NCBI RefSeq assembly: GCF_042683745.1 | Contig: NZ_JBHUJX010000025.1 | Location: 682,001-746,000 of the forward strand | Reading direction: 5' to 3' | From: Pseudoneobacillus sp042683745 | GTDB taxonomy: Bacteria > Bacillota > Bacilli > Bacillales > Cytobacillaceae | DNA length: 64,000 nt | Shown: in pieces, positions 17,989-27,653 of the stretch | How positions within the stretch are numbered: position 1 is the first letter of the stretch | Layout: each line of letters opens with the position of its first letter | Made by a program: the position numbers and the translations under genes | Notes under the pieces: generated by a model | Seen by the model: only the letters and a program-made list of their open reading frames with translations | The model's database searches: none | What the model was told of the DNA's origin: nothing

Positions 17989-20311
17989 TTTTCACACCAT
18001 CCAACAACGCATGCTTTAATACCTCATCTACATGGGATACAAGAACAAAGGTTAAATCTTCTCGAACACTTTCCGGGATATCATCAATATCCTTTTCATT
18101 CTCTTTAGGACAGATGATTTTAGTTAAACCCGCCCTATGTGCACTAAGCGTTTTCTCTTTTAATCCACCAATCGGTAACACTCGACCACGTAGTGTGACT
18201 TCTCCAGTCATCCCCACTTCCCTACGAATCGGTCTACCTGTTAAAGCAGAAACAAGTGCCGTTACGATTGTAATCCCAGCAGATGGACCATCCTTAGGGA
18301 CTGCCCCTTCTGGAACGTGTATATGAATATCATATTTCTCATGAAAATTCTCTTCGATATTTAATTCGCCTGCTTTTGAACGGATATAACTAAAAGCTGC
18401 TTGTGCTGACTCTTTCATGACATCTCCGAGTTTTCCTGTTAGAACCAATTTTCCTTTTCCTGGCGCTAAGGATACTTCTATTTGAAGTGTGTCCCCACCG
18501 ACAGTTGTATAGGCTAGGCCAGTCGCGACACCTACTTGATCTTCTAGCTCTGCTTGGCCATAGCGGAAAATTGTTTTTCCCAAAAACTCTTCAACACTTT
18601 TTTCTGTAATAACCACTTTCTTCTTGATTCCAGAAACAATAATTTTTGCTGTTTTACGGCAAATTGTCGCCATCTGACGCTCTAGAGAACGAACTCCAGC
18701 TTCCCTTGTGTAATAACGAATAATTTTCGTAATGGCTTCATCTCGGATTTGTAATACACCTTTAGATAAACCATGCTCTTTTACCTGCTTTGGTAGCAAA
18801 TGTTCCTTCGCGATAAAGAGCTTTTCTAATTCGGTATATCCAGCAATTGTGATAATTTCCATGCGGTCTCTTAACGGTCCAGGGATGGTTGCTAAATTGT
18901 TGGCAGTCGCAATAAACATTACCTTTGATAAGTCATACGGCTCTTCAATATAATGATCACTGAAATTATGATTTTGTTCAGGATCTAACACTTCGAGCAT
19001 AGCTGCAGAAGGATCTCCACGAAAATCACTTGACATTTTGTCAATTTCATCTAAAAGGAACACAGGATTTATCGTTCCAGCTTTTTTCATTCCTTGAATG
19101 ATTCGTCCCGGCATCGCTCCCACATAAGTTCTGCGATGTCCTCGAATTTCAGATTCATCACGAACCCCGCCCAATGAAACTCGAACGAAGTGGCGATTTA
19201 ATGACGTGGCAATCGATCGAGCCAAACTAGTTTTCCCTACTCCAGGAGGACCTGCTAAACATAAAATAGGTCCTTTCAAGGAGTTTGTCAGCTTTTGTAC
19301 AGCCAAATATTCCAACACTCGTTCTTTTACTTTCTCTAATCCATAATGATCTTCGTGTAAAATTCTTTCCGCCTTATGGATGTCTAGATCATCTTCAGTT
19401 GCTTTTGTCCAAGGTAAAGAGATTAACCATTCTAAATAATTTCGAATAACTGCACTTTCAGCTGAACTTGAAGGAACTTTTTCATAACGGTCTAATTCTT
19501 TAAATGCAGTATTCAGAACATGTTCTGGCATTCCAGCCTTCTCAATCTTTTCCGTTAGCTCTGCCACTTCTCCCGTTTTTCCCTCTTTATCCCCAAGTTC
19601 TTTTTGAATGGCTTTCATTTGTTCACGTAAATAATATTCCTTTTGGGTACGTTCCATTGATTTTTTTACACGCTGCCCAATTTTCTTTTCTAAATTTAAT
19701 ACTTCTTTTTCATTATGGATGACATCAATGACACGATTCAGTCTTTCTTTTAAATCAATCGTTTCTAAAATGGTTTGCTTCTCTTTAAGTTTTAAAGGAA
19801 GATGTGAGGCGATAATATCTGCCATTCGGCCAGGTTCTTCAATATCGGCAACAGATGCGTAAGTTTCTGCAGAAATCTTTTTGGACATTTTTATGTATTG
19901 TTCAAAATAATCAAGCATCGTGCGCATTAGAGCTTGAAGTTCGACATCTTTGCTATCGTCATCTTCGTATATTTTTATTTGAACTGAAAAATAATTTTGT
20001 TCAGGTAAATATTCGATAATTTCAGCTCTTTTTAATCCTTCAACCAGCACCCTAATCGTCCCATTTGGAAGCTTTAACATTTGTTTCACACGTGTTAAGG
20101 TACCCATTGGATATAAATCTTCTTCCGTTGGTTCATCTAGTGAGATATCTCTTTGAGTCGTCAAAAAGATATAATGATCTTCTACCATTGCCTTTTCAAG
20201 CGCTAGCACTGATTTTTCACGACCAACATCCAAATGTAATACCATTGTCGGATAAACAAGTAAACCCCTTAATGGTAGGAGGGGGACATTAAGCTCATAA
20301 TTTTTAGACAT
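17975..20311 (-). CDS. lonA: ATP-dependent protease Lon
   Basis: A cytoplasmic AAA+ serine protease that removes damaged and regulatory proteins. Order: N-terminal substrate domain (LPLRGLLVYP), a coiled coil, the AAA module with Walker A GPPGVGKTSLA and Walker B FLLDEIDKM, then the protease domain with the catalytic Ser in PKDGPSAG and Lys in GGLKEKTLSAH. I place the start at the ATG at 20311 (778 aa), after GGAGGTG; the TTG at 20326 lies within that ribosome-binding site. Confidence 0.97.
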   Translation of the reverse strand: MSKNYELNVPLLPLRGLLVYPTMVLHLDVGREKSVLALEKAMVEDHYIFLTTQRDISLDEPTEEDLYPMGTLTRVKQMLKLPNGTIRVLVEGLKRAEIIEYLPEQNYFSVQIKIYEDDDSKDVELQALMRTMLDYFEQYIKMSKKISAETYASVADIEEPGRMADIIASHLPLKLKEKQTILETIDLKERLNRVIDVIHNEKEVLNLEKKIGQRVKKSMERTQKEYYLREQMKAIQKELGDKEGKTGEVAELTEKIEKAGMPEHVLNTAFKELDRYEKVPSSSAESAVIRNYLEWLISLPWTKATEDDLDIHKAERILHEDHYGLEKVKERVLEYLAVQKLTNSLKGPILCLAGPPGVGKTSLARSIATSLNRHFVRVSLGGVRDESEIRGHRRTYVGAMPGRIIQGMKKAGTINPVFLLDEIDKMSSDFRGDPSAAMLEVLDPEQNHNFSDHYIEEPYDLSKVMFIATANNLATIPGPLRDRMEIITIAGYTELEKLFIAKEHLLPKQVKEHGLSKGVLQIRDEAITKIIRYYTREAGVRSLERQMATICRKTAKIIVSGIKKKVVITEKSVEEFLGKTIFRYGQAELEDQVGVATGLAYTTVGGDTLQIEVSLAPGKGKLVLTGKLGDVMKESAQAAFSYIRSKAGELNIEENFHEKYDIHIHVPEGAVPKDGPSAGITIVTALVSALTGRPIRREVGMTGEVTLRGRVLPIGGLKEKTLSAHRAGLTKIICPKENEKDIDDIPESVREDLTFVLVSHVDEVLKHALLDGVKNESN

Positions 20312-20399
20312 GCTAAGCACCTCCAATTTTCCCGATAATTATTGCATATGCAATCTTTGTACAATTCTAACGTATTTAATAAACTGTGTCTATTTTTTA

Positions 20400-20578
20400 G
20401 AAAGCGCAAGCGGCTTGATTAGCCCCGACAAGCAAATGCTTCGACACCCGGAAAGTCGTTCTTTGACTTTTGGGGTGGCGAACATTTGACCTCGAGGTCG
20501 ACAAAAGCGCGACGTCCTGTCGCATTGTCGACACTAGTACATCCTGTACGTTGGGGCTAGCCACTGGAGCTAGACAAT
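20400..20578 (+). repeat. Dispersed repeat, copy 3 (long form)
   Basis: Same layout as copy 1: AAAGCGCAAGCGGCTTGATT start, CACCCGGAAAGTCGTTCTTT hairpin, GCGACGTCCTGTCGCATTGT block and a GGAGCTAGACAATTG end. It sits just upstream of lonA. Confidence 0.85.
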
Positions 20579-20652
20579 TGAAATATCTTCACTGCTGCTT
20601 TCTTAGTATCAATATCTTCTCCCTATTTTATTACTTGTTCAGTTAAACAGAA

Positions 20653-20685
20653 AAAACTTCGGCTTGTTAGTTAAACCGAAGTTTT
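20653..20685 (-). terminator. Terminator of lonB
   Basis: On the minus strand AAAACTTCGG pairs with CCGAAGTTTT, the latter running into six Ts, directly after the lonB stop. Confidence 0.9.
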
Positions 20686-20690
20686 AATTT

Positions 20691-22382
20691 TTATATAGAT
20701 TCTTTTTTCGTTATGTCGTAAGAAGCTGGAATAACATCAAAATCCAGTGGCTTTGGTGTCAATTCTGTTGCAAATTTTTGTTGTAAGGCAATTTCAAATA
20801 CCTCGTCGAGATGATTTACGGTGACTATTTGGATCCCTTTTATTTCATTTAATATCGATTGCTTATTCTCCATCGGAATGATGACTGTTTTTGCCCCAGC
20901 TTTTTTAGCTGCTAATACCTTTGGAAAAACTCCTCCGATAGGCTTCACATGTCCGTGTATTCCAATTTCACCTGTCATAGCAACCGTATGATTGACAGGA
21001 ATTTTATAAATAGCGGAATAAATCCCTGTTGCCATCGCAATCCCTGCGGAAGGACCGTCTATCGGTACACCACCTGGGAAATTAACATGAATATCAAATT
21101 CATCTGCTGGTACACCCATAGACCTTAATACCGTAATAACATTCTCGATTGAGCCTTTTGCCATACTTTTTCGACGAATCGACTTCCCGCTACCACCAAT
21201 ACTTTCCTCTTCTACAATACCAGTAATATTAATTGAGCCTTTTTCTTTTGCTGGAATGACGGTAACCTCAATTTCTAACAATGCCCCTGAATTGGGACCA
21301 TAAACCGCTAAACCATTGACTAAACCGATACTAGAGATTAAATTAATTTTCTTTTCCATTCTAGGAGTCAACTGACTAGAATGAATGACCCATTCAATAT
21401 CTTCATCTTTTATATTTTGTCGATCACCTGTAATGGCTAATCCTGCAGCTGTTTGAATGATATTTACCGCTTCGCGTCCGTTCCTAGCATAGTTCGATAA
21501 TGTCTCAAGTCCTGAATCATTAATTTGTAATTGGACTTTGTCTGCAGCTTTTTTCGCGATTGCAGATATTTCTTCTTGATTTAATTCTCGAAAAAATACT
21601 TCCATACACCGTGACCGAATTGCTGGTGGTATTTCGCTTGGTGTCCTAGTTGTTGCCCCAATTAATCTAAAATCAGCTGGCAGTCCATTTTTAAAAATAT
21701 CATGAATATGCGTTGGAATTTGCGTATTTTCTTCATGGTAATAAGCACTTTCTAAAAATACTTTTCGGTCTTCCAGTACTTTCAACAACTTATTCATCTG
21801 TATTGGGTGCAATTCACCTATTTCATCGATAAATAATACTCCACCATGTGCATTTGTTACTGCCCCTTGTTTAGGTTGAGGAATTCCAGCTTGCCCCATT
21901 GCCCCTGCGCCTTGATAGATAGGGTCGTGAACAGACCCAATTAGTGGGTCAGCTATTCCCCGTTCATCAAATCTTGCTGTTGTCGCATCTAACTCGATAA
22001 AAACAGATGAATGCTTAAACGGGGATTTATAATTTTTCTTTGCTTCTTCTAAAACTAAACGTGCGGCTGCTGTTTTTCCAACTCCAGGCGGTCCATATAC
22101 AATCACATGCTGTGGGTTTGGACCACAAAGTGCAGCTTTAAGTGCTTTAATTCCATCTTCCTGACCAACAATATCCTTAAAATTATTAGGTCGTACTTTT
22201 TCAGATAAGGGTTCTGTTAATGAAATGGATCTCATCTTACGTAATTGATCCATTTCCTTTCGGGACTCTTTATCAATCGAAATTTTTTGCGTTCGTTGGT
22301 TTCTTAATAAGTTCCAAAAATACAACCCAATGATTATCCCAAAAAACAATTGTATGATTAAGGCAATTCCCGTCCAACTCAT
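20691..22382 (-). CDS. lonB: Membrane-anchored Lon-like protease LonB
   Basis: A forespore-associated Lon-type protease in B. subtilis. The 563-aa protein begins with one membrane segment (about residues 5-24), then an AAA domain with GPPGVGKTAAARL and LFIDEIGEL, and a protease domain with Ser in PIDGPSAGIAM and Lys in GGVFPKVLAAKKAGA. GGGAGGAATAAG precedes the ATG. It lies between clpX and lonA as in B. subtilis, with its own terminator. Confidence 0.95.
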   Translation of the reverse strand: MSWTGIALIIQLFFGIIIGLYFWNLLRNQRTQKISIDKESRKEMDQLRKMRSISLTEPLSEKVRPNNFKDIVGQEDGIKALKAALCGPNPQHVIVYGPPGVGKTAAARLVLEEAKKNYKSPFKHSSVFIELDATTARFDERGIADPLIGSVHDPIYQGAGAMGQAGIPQPKQGAVTNAHGGVLFIDEIGELHPIQMNKLLKVLEDRKVFLESAYYHEENTQIPTHIHDIFKNGLPADFRLIGATTRTPSEIPPAIRSRCMEVFFRELNQEEISAIAKKAADKVQLQINDSGLETLSNYARNGREAVNIIQTAAGLAITGDRQNIKDEDIEWVIHSSQLTPRMEKKINLISSIGLVNGLAVYGPNSGALLEIEVTVIPAKEKGSINITGIVEEESIGGSGKSIRRKSMAKGSIENVITVLRSMGVPADEFDIHVNFPGGVPIDGPSAGIAMATGIYSAIYKIPVNHTVAMTGEIGIHGHVKPIGGVFPKVLAAKKAGAKTVIIPMENKQSILNEIKGIQIVTVNHLDEVFEIALQQKFATELTPKPLDFDVIPASYDITKKESI

Positions 22383-22499
22383 CTTATTCCTCCCGCGATT
22401 TTTACGAATTCGATATATGCTATTATTTCCGAGGGAGTGATGGAATAAACAATAATAATAGAGAAAGATGGAATGAAAGACAAATTAGGTTAAAAAAAT

Positions 22500-22537
22500 A
22501 AAAGACCAAACCTCGAAAAATTTAGGTTTGGTCTTTT
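22500..22537 (-). terminator. Terminator of clpX
   Basis: AAAGACCAAACCT (22501-22513) pairs with AGGTTTGGTCTTT (22524-22536). A second small hairpin (AGCTCC/GGAGCT, about 22550-22569) lies nearer the stop. Confidence 0.85.
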
Positions 22538-22580
22538 AGAAAACTATCCAGCTCCGACGAACAGGAGCTTGTTTTTCTTT

Positions 22581-23840
22581 TTAAGCAGAACGTTCCTGCT
22601 CGATGATTGTACCATCATTTAATATTAATTTCGGAACTGTATTATTCAGTACGGTTTCTTTTGTAATTACACAACGGGTAATATCATCGCGTGAAGGTAG
22701 GTCAAACATTACATCCAACATAATTCCTTCAATGATAGAACGTAGACCACGTGCACCTGTTTTTCGTTCAATTGCCTTTTTAGCAATTTCCTTCAGCGCT
22801 TCTTCTTCAAATTCTAATTCAACATCATCAAGTTCGAGCATTTTTTGATATTGTTTAACAAGAGCATTCTTAGGTTTAGTTAAAATTTCAATTAATGCTT
22901 CTTCATCTAATTGCTCTAAACTTGCAATGACAGGTAAACGACCGATAAATTCTGGAATCAATCCAAATCTTAATAAGTCTTCAGGAAGAACTTTGGAAAG
23001 AAGCTCTTTTTGGCTAATATCTTCCTGCTTATTTTCACCACCAAAGCCTATGACCTTTTGACCTAATCGACGTTTAATGATTGGCTCGATTCCGTCAAAA
23101 GCACCACCACAAATAAAGAGAATATTCGTTGTATCAATTTGAATAAATTCCTGATGAGGGTGTTTACGTCCACCTTGTGGAGGGACACTTGCCACAGTAC
23201 CTTCTAGTATTTTTAATAAAGCTTGTTGTACTCCTTCACCTGAAACATCTCGAGTAATAGATGGATTTTCAGATTTACGAGCAATTTTATCAATTTCATC
23301 GATATAAATGATACCTTTTTCAGCTTTCTCTACATCGTAGTCAGCAGACTGAATAAGCTTTAATAAAATATTCTCAACATCTTCACCAACATAACCAGCT
23401 TCCGTTAAAGAAGTCGCATCAGCAATGGCAAATGGAACATTTAAAATTCTCGCTAATGTTTGTGCAAGTAGTGTTTTACCACTTCCTGTCGGACCAATCA
23501 TAGCAATATTACTTTTTGATAACTCTACATCATCAATTTTACTATTAGAATTAATTCGTTTGTAATGGTTATAAACGGCCACTGCTAACGATTTCTTTGC
23601 CTGATCCTGCCCAATTACATACTCGTCTAATATTTCACGAATTTCTTTCGGTTTTGGAACGTCCTTGAATTCAACTTCTTCCTCTGTTCCTAATTCTTCT
23701 TCAACAATTTCAGTACAAAGCTCGATACACTCATCGCATATATATACACCTGGTCCGGCAACTAATTTTCGGACTTGATCTTGTGTTTTCCCACAAAATG
23801 AGCATTTAAGCTGCCCTTTTTCATCATTAAATTTAAACAA
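22581..23840 (-). CDS. clpX: ClpX ATPase subunit of ClpXP protease
   Basis: Unfolds substrates and feeds them to ClpP. The N-terminal C4 zinc finger uses Cys13, 16, 35 and 38 (CSFC and CDEC). Walker A is GPTGSGKTLLAQT; the GYVGEDVEN pore region and IYIDEIDKI Walker B follow, and the IGF-type ClpP-docking loop reads KVIGFGG. 419 aa. It follows tig, the standard Bacillus order, and has its own upstream region. Confidence 0.98.
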   Translation of the reverse strand: MFKFNDEKGQLKCSFCGKTQDQVRKLVAGPGVYICDECIELCTEIVEEELGTEEEVEFKDVPKPKEIREILDEYVIGQDQAKKSLAVAVYNHYKRINSNSKIDDVELSKSNIAMIGPTGSGKTLLAQTLARILNVPFAIADATSLTEAGYVGEDVENILLKLIQSADYDVEKAEKGIIYIDEIDKIARKSENPSITRDVSGEGVQQALLKILEGTVASVPPQGGRKHPHQEFIQIDTTNILFICGGAFDGIEPIIKRRLGQKVIGFGGENKQEDISQKELLSKVLPEDLLRFGLIPEFIGRLPVIASLEQLDEEALIEILTKPKNALVKQYQKMLELDDVELEFEEEALKEIAKKAIERKTGARGLRSIIEGIMLDVMFDLPSRDDITRCVITKETVLNNTVPKLILNDGTIIEQERSA

Positions 23841-24160
23841 TACTTATCACCCCTTGAAGAACTTCTAACCGGATACGGCTGCGGATTAAAATAGAAAATT
23901 ATGTTTTTTAACCTTTAAAATAAAACTGCTTAATGTTATGTATTGGATTGTAACACATTTTATGTACAGACAGGAAATAATAACCCTTAGACCATGTAGA
24001 ATTGTAAGAATATTTTTACAAAACTACAATATATTTATTTTCTTTTAATCCGCATTAAAAAGAATCGTATGAACTAAGCTTAACCATATTTCTCTTAATT
24101 AAATCGTAAGTATTTATTTCGTACATATGTATAAAAGGCTAAATATTTATTTTTAAGTGT
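23841..24160. other. Noncoding region upstream of clpX
   Basis: About 320 bp, strongly AT-rich, between the tig terminator and clpX. It should contain the clpX promoter; a TACAAT-like -10 is visible near 23950 on the minus strand but no convincing -35. No ORF with a ribosome-binding site and no repeat was found. Confidence 0.5.
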
Positions 24161-24192
24161 AAAAACAAGGCACGAATGCTTCCGTGCCTTGT
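24161..24192 (-). terminator. Terminator of tig
   Basis: ACAAGGCACG and CGTGCCTTGT form a 10-bp stem around 8 nt, followed on the minus strand by five Ts. Confidence 0.9.
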
Positions 24193-24206
24193 CATATGGA
24201 AATTAA

Positions 24207-25484
24207 TTACTTTTTGTTTTCTACTAGGAAATCTACAGCTTTTTTCAATTGTAAATCACCTTTTAAACCTTCAGTGCTACCTAAAGCTTTTGTGATGTTT
24301 TCTACTGACATGTTATACATTTCAGCCATTTTTGCAATTTCATTATTAACATCTTCTTCAGTTACTTCGATGTTTTCAGCTTTAGCAATCGCTTCAAGTG
24401 TTAAATTTACACGAACACGATTAACAGCTTCTTCCTTCATTTGATCACGAAGAACTGTTTCATCTTGTCCAGAGAATTGGAAGTATAATTCAAGATTCAT
24501 TCCTTGCATTTGTAAACGTTGTTCGAACTCATTCATCATACGATCCACTTCAGTTTCAACCATAGCTTCTGGAATATCCACTTCTGTGTTTTTCGCTGCA
24601 GCTTCAACAACTGCATCACGTACATGATGTTCTGCTTGATGATTTTTCTCATCTACTAAACGATTTTTAATTTTTTCTTTTAAAGCGTCTAGGCTTTCTA
24701 CTTCATCATCGACATCTTTAGCAAATTCATCATCTAAAGCAGGAAGTTCTTTTGCTTTAATTTCATGAACAGTAACTTTGAACACAGCAGGTTTACCAGC
24801 AAGTTCAGCTGCATGGTACTCTTCAGGGAAGCTAACTTCAACGTCTTTAGATTCACCAGTAGCAGTACCTACTAATTGATCTTCAAAACCAGGAATGAAA
24901 TTACCAGAACCAAGCTCTAAAGAATAGTTTTCAGCTTTCCCACCTTCGAATGCTTCGCCATCAACGAAACCTTCGAAATCGATAACAACTGTATCACCGT
25001 TTTCAGCTTTTCCATCTTCTTTAACAACTAGTTCAGCTTGACGATTTTGTAAAGTTTTGATTTCTTTCTCTACATCTTCATCTGTAACAGTTGTATCGAA
25101 TGCTTCTACTTCTAAACCTTTATATTCGCCAAGTTTAACTTCTGGTTTAACTGTAACAGTTGCTTTGAAAATTAAATTTTCGCCTTTTTCCATTTTTTCG
25201 ATGTCGATTTCAGGACGATCCACTGGCTCAATCCCTGTTTCAATAATTGCACTAGCATAAGCTTCAGGTAGAAGAATATCTAATGCATCTTGATAAAGAG
25301 ATTCTACACCAAAACGTTTTTCAAAAAGTGCGCGAGGCATTTTACCTTTACGGAAACCAGGTACATTTACTTTTTTAACGACTTTTTGGAACGCAGCGTC
25401 CAATCCTTTATTAACTTCTCCTGCCTCAACTTCAACAGTAAGAACACCTACGTTTCCTTCTAACTTTTCCCACTTTGCAGACAT
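24207..25484 (-). CDS. tig: Trigger factor chaperone
   Basis: A ribosome-bound chaperone and prolyl isomerase. The ribosome-docking signature is at residues 43-50 (GFRKGKMP); the FKBP-type domain begins around GDTVVIDFEGFVDGEAFEGG; a helical C-terminal domain completes 425 aa. The start is the ATG at 25484, after GGAGGGAAATTTA; the TTG at 25499 is inside the SD. A sigma-A-type promoter lies about 130 bp upstream. Confidence 0.97.
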   Translation of the reverse strand: MSAKWEKLEGNVGVLTVEVEAGEVNKGLDAAFQKVVKKVNVPGFRKGKMPRALFEKRFGVESLYQDALDILLPEAYASAIIETGIEPVDRPEIDIEKMEKGENLIFKATVTVKPEVKLGEYKGLEVEAFDTTVTDEDVEKEIKTLQNRQAELVVKEDGKAENGDTVVIDFEGFVDGEAFEGGKAENYSLELGSGNFIPGFEDQLVGTATGESKDVEVSFPEEYHAAELAGKPAVFKVTVHEIKAKELPALDDEFAKDVDDEVESLDALKEKIKNRLVDEKNHQAEHHVRDAVVEAAAKNTEVDIPEAMVETEVDRMMNEFEQRLQMQGMNLELYFQFSGQDETVLRDQMKEEAVNRVRVNLTLEAIAKAENIEVTEEDVNNEIAKMAEMYNMSVENITKALGSTEGLKGDLQLKKAVDFLVENKK

Positions 25485-25607
25485 TAAATTTCCCTCCAAA
25501 ATCTATTTATCATATCATTAAGTATTTATTGGTTGAATACTTCTTGCCTTACAAGTTAATATCCATCCGCATGTAAAATATGTTATTTCACACATTACAA
25601 CCACTAC

Positions 25608-25635
25608 ATTATAACACACGTTTTCTGTCTTTCAA
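25608..25635 (-). promoter_or_regulatory. Sigma-A-type promoter of tig
   Basis: Minus strand: TTGAAA (25630-25635), 16-bp spacer, TATAAT (25608-25613). It predicts a leader of roughly 115 nt before tig. Confidence 0.65.
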
Positions 25636-25644
25636 CAGCCAGAC

Positions 25645-26667
25645 CTATATAAACGGGGAAGAAATTTCTTCTAGTTCTCTAATAAAAGCAATAACTTCTT
25701 TTAAATCTCTTTGATTAATTTGATATTTTTCAGCCATTTCTTCTATGGATACGATCTCCCCAAAATATTCAAGGGTAATAAAATGATAGGCAGCTGTCCA
25801 AATAGATGGATCACTTGGGTTACGCTCGATTGGAAATAATAAAAAGGAATGTCTACTAACAATCGTTTTACTACTATCAAAAAGGGTTGGATTACTTTGT
25901 TCAAGAACTTGCTTTAATTTTTCGATAATATTCGTGTTTTCACCTGAATTTTCTAAATCCAATAGGTCAGTAGGGTTTACCAGTATGCTTTGCTGAAATT
26001 TATGGATTTCGATTTCTTGATTTACTTCTTGTTCTTTCAAAAGCTGAAGAAGCATTGTTTTTATAAAAGGGTGGCCATGTTCAGATTGCAAATATTCCTT
26101 TATTCCTTTTAAATAGGACCTAACATTCTTTTCAGATATTTTCTCAATGGCTAAGAACTGATCATTAATATTTTGATAATGGAAAAGATCAAATTTTTCA
26201 CTTTCTTCATCGGGGGGTTCAACGGAATCTCTGAAATCAGATTCTAATTTTCTTCTACTAAATTCTAAAATCTTAGAAAAATTATCCAACTTATCAATTG
26301 GAACTTCTTTTTCTTCTATTAAAGCTTCAATAGTAGATACAATTTCCTCATATTCATTTAGTTGGAGTAAAATCATTATGAAGATATCTATTAATTGAAA
26401 GTAATCGCCTACTCCTTTTTGCAGGCTTTCATTGGCGATATTTTTTGCAGTTAAAAGGTTACCCGATTCAAAATAGGAGATGATCAATCCTAAATCTATA
26501 TCTTCATTATATTGATCCAATTCCTTTGCCTTCTCAAGGTACTCGATCGCTTCCGAAAACTTTTTATTTTGAAGACTTTCTAATCCCTTTTCCATCAGAA
26601 GCTTATCGACATTTGGAAAAAGAAAAATATTTTCTTTATGAGGTTTTATTTTTCTTCGCTTTTTCAT
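25645..26667 (-). CDS. ysoA: TPR-repeat protein YsoA
   Basis: Function unknown. Tetratricopeptide-like helices are visible in the N-terminal half (LMEKGLESLQNKKFSEAIEY, then SYFESGNLLTAKNIANES), and the rest is helical and acidic. About 341 aa, near the size of B. subtilis YsoA, and it holds the same place next to tig. The start is the ATG at 26667, after GGCGG; an ATG at 26673 falls too close to the SD. The leu/ilv genes that follow ysoA in B. subtilis are absent here. Confidence 0.8.
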   Translation of the reverse strand: MKKRRKIKPHKENIFLFPNVDKLLMEKGLESLQNKKFSEAIEYLEKAKELDQYNEDIDLGLIISYFESGNLLTAKNIANESLQKGVGDYFQLIDIFIMILLQLNEYEEIVSTIEALIEEKEVPIDKLDNFSKILEFSRRKLESDFRDSVEPPDEESEKFDLFHYQNINDQFLAIEKISEKNVRSYLKGIKEYLQSEHGHPFIKTMLLQLLKEQEVNQEIEIHKFQQSILVNPTDLLDLENSGENTNIIEKLKQVLEQSNPTLFDSSKTIVSRHSFLLFPIERNPSDPSIWTAAYHFITLEYFGEIVSIEEMAEKYQINQRDLKEVIAFIRELEEISSPFI

Positions 26668-26703
26668 AAGCATTCCGCCTTAAGTATTTATATTATTAAT
26701 AGA

Positions 26704-26730
26704 CAAAAAACTCACCTAAATAAAGGTGAG
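26704..26730 (-). terminator. Terminator of the tRNA-Arg gene
   Basis: CTCACCT pairs with AGGTGAG around six bases, followed on the minus strand by six Ts; it lies about 40 bp downstream of the tRNA. Confidence 0.85.
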
Positions 26731-26771
26731 TAAAGTAGTAAGTTTAAGTATGTAACTTTTAGTAAAAATGG

Positions 26772-26845
26772 CGTCCCAGGAGAGATTCGAACTCCCGACC
26801 GTACGCTTAGAAGGCGTATGCTCTATCCGGCTGAGCTACTGGGAC
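26772..26845 (-). tRNA. tRNA-Arg (anticodon UCU)
   Basis: The minus strand folds as a cloverleaf: acceptor GTCCCAG/CTGGGAC, D-arm with AGCTCAGCCGGATAGAGC, anticodon stem TACGC/GCGTA with loop CTTCTAA (anticodon TCT), and T-arm GGGAGTTCGAATCTCTC. Discriminator G. CCA is not encoded and must be added after transcription. It is a single-gene unit between rdgB and ysoA with its own terminator. Confidence 0.97.
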
Positions 26846-26922
26846 ATTATTAATTTTCAAGGACATTTATTATTATATTAGCACAATATAATAATGTCAA
26901 CACTTCATTTGAATTTTTTTTA

Positions 26923-26957
26923 ACATCAATGAGGTAATATATATCCCTCATTGATGT
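26923..26957. repeat. Perfect 12-bp inverted repeat without a T-tract
   Basis: ACATCAATGAGG (26923-26934) and CCTCATTGATGT (26946-26957) flank an 11-nt AT loop. Neither strand has a T-run after the hairpin, so it is not a typical intrinsic terminator. It lies between rdgB and the tRNA gene. Confidence 0.7.
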
Positions 26958-27050
26958 CAAAAGGATTTTAACAATCCATTATATTCATGGTTAACTTTGG
27001 TAACAGGCCTAGGTTTATATCATAAACGTTTCAAAGAACTTTGTCATCAA

Positions 27051-27653
27051 TTATTTCAAAAATAAAATGTGATCAATATCTTTTTCTAATTTTTTTATTG
27101 CTTTTGCACGATGACTAATTACGTTTTTTTCCTCTGAAGTTAGTTCTGCCATAGCATGGTTCTTCTCATTCACAAAAAATATAGGGTCATAACCGAATCC
27201 ATTTGTGCCACGTCTTTCATGCAAGATCTCGCCTTCACAAGTTCCGCTAACTGTATAAGTAGCCTTTCCAGGGATGGCTATTGCCAGTGCACAGTAAAAT
27301 CTTGCGGTCCGATTCTCACCCGGTAAACCAGCTAACTCTTCTAGAACCTTGTCAATATTTGCCTCATCATCTTTTGCTTCTCCTGCATATCGTGCAGAAT
27401 ATATCCCTGGTCGACCATCAAGGGCATCTACAATTAAGCCAGAATCATCCGAGATGACTGTTTGATTTAATTGCCCAGCTACAGCTTCAGCTTTCAATAT
27501 TGCATTTTCTTCAAATGTTTTTCCCGTTTCTTCAACCTCTTCTATTTCGGGATAGTCTAATAATGTCTTGACGGTAAAACCTTTTTTTGAAAATAGACTT
27601 TCAAATTCTTTCGCTTTACCTTTATTTTTTGTCGCAATAACGATCTCGTGCAT
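27051..27653 (-). CDS. rdgB: XTP/dITP diphosphatase (Ham1/RdgB family)
   Basis: Hydrolyses non-canonical purine triphosphates (dITP, XTP) to monophosphates, cleaning the nucleotide pool. 200 aa with the N-terminal IATKNKGKAKEF, SDDSGLIVDALDGRPGIYSA, and GFGYDPIFF with the conserved SHRAKA near the C-terminus. Known as ysnA in B. subtilis. It begins immediately after the rph stop, so the two are one operon. ysnB, which follows in B. subtilis, is not present. Confidence 0.96.
   Translation of the reverse strand: MHEIVIATKNKGKAKEFESLFSKKGFTVKTLLDYPEIEEVEETGKTFEENAILKAEAVAGQLNQTVISDDSGLIVDALDGRPGIYSARYAGEAKDDEANIDKVLEELAGLPGENRTARFYCALAIAIPGKATYTVSGTCEGEILHERRGTNGFGYDPIFFVNEKNHAMAELTSEEKNVISHRAKAIKKLEKDIDHILFLK

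Larger units (their letters stand above)
20312..20690. other. lonA-lonB intergenic region
   Basis: 378 bp without a gene: a dispersed repeat copy (20400-20578) and the lonB terminator (20653-20685). The lonA promoter must lie in the ~90 bp between the repeat and the lonA start unless the repeat supplies it; I see no clear -35/-10 pair. Confidence 0.6.

Noticed and set aside
22550..22569. AGCTCC/GGAGCT hairpin after clpX as another copy of the dispersed repeat.
   Set aside because: It shares only about ten bases with the repeat end and lacks the other blocks; probably a minor hairpin or a chance remnant.
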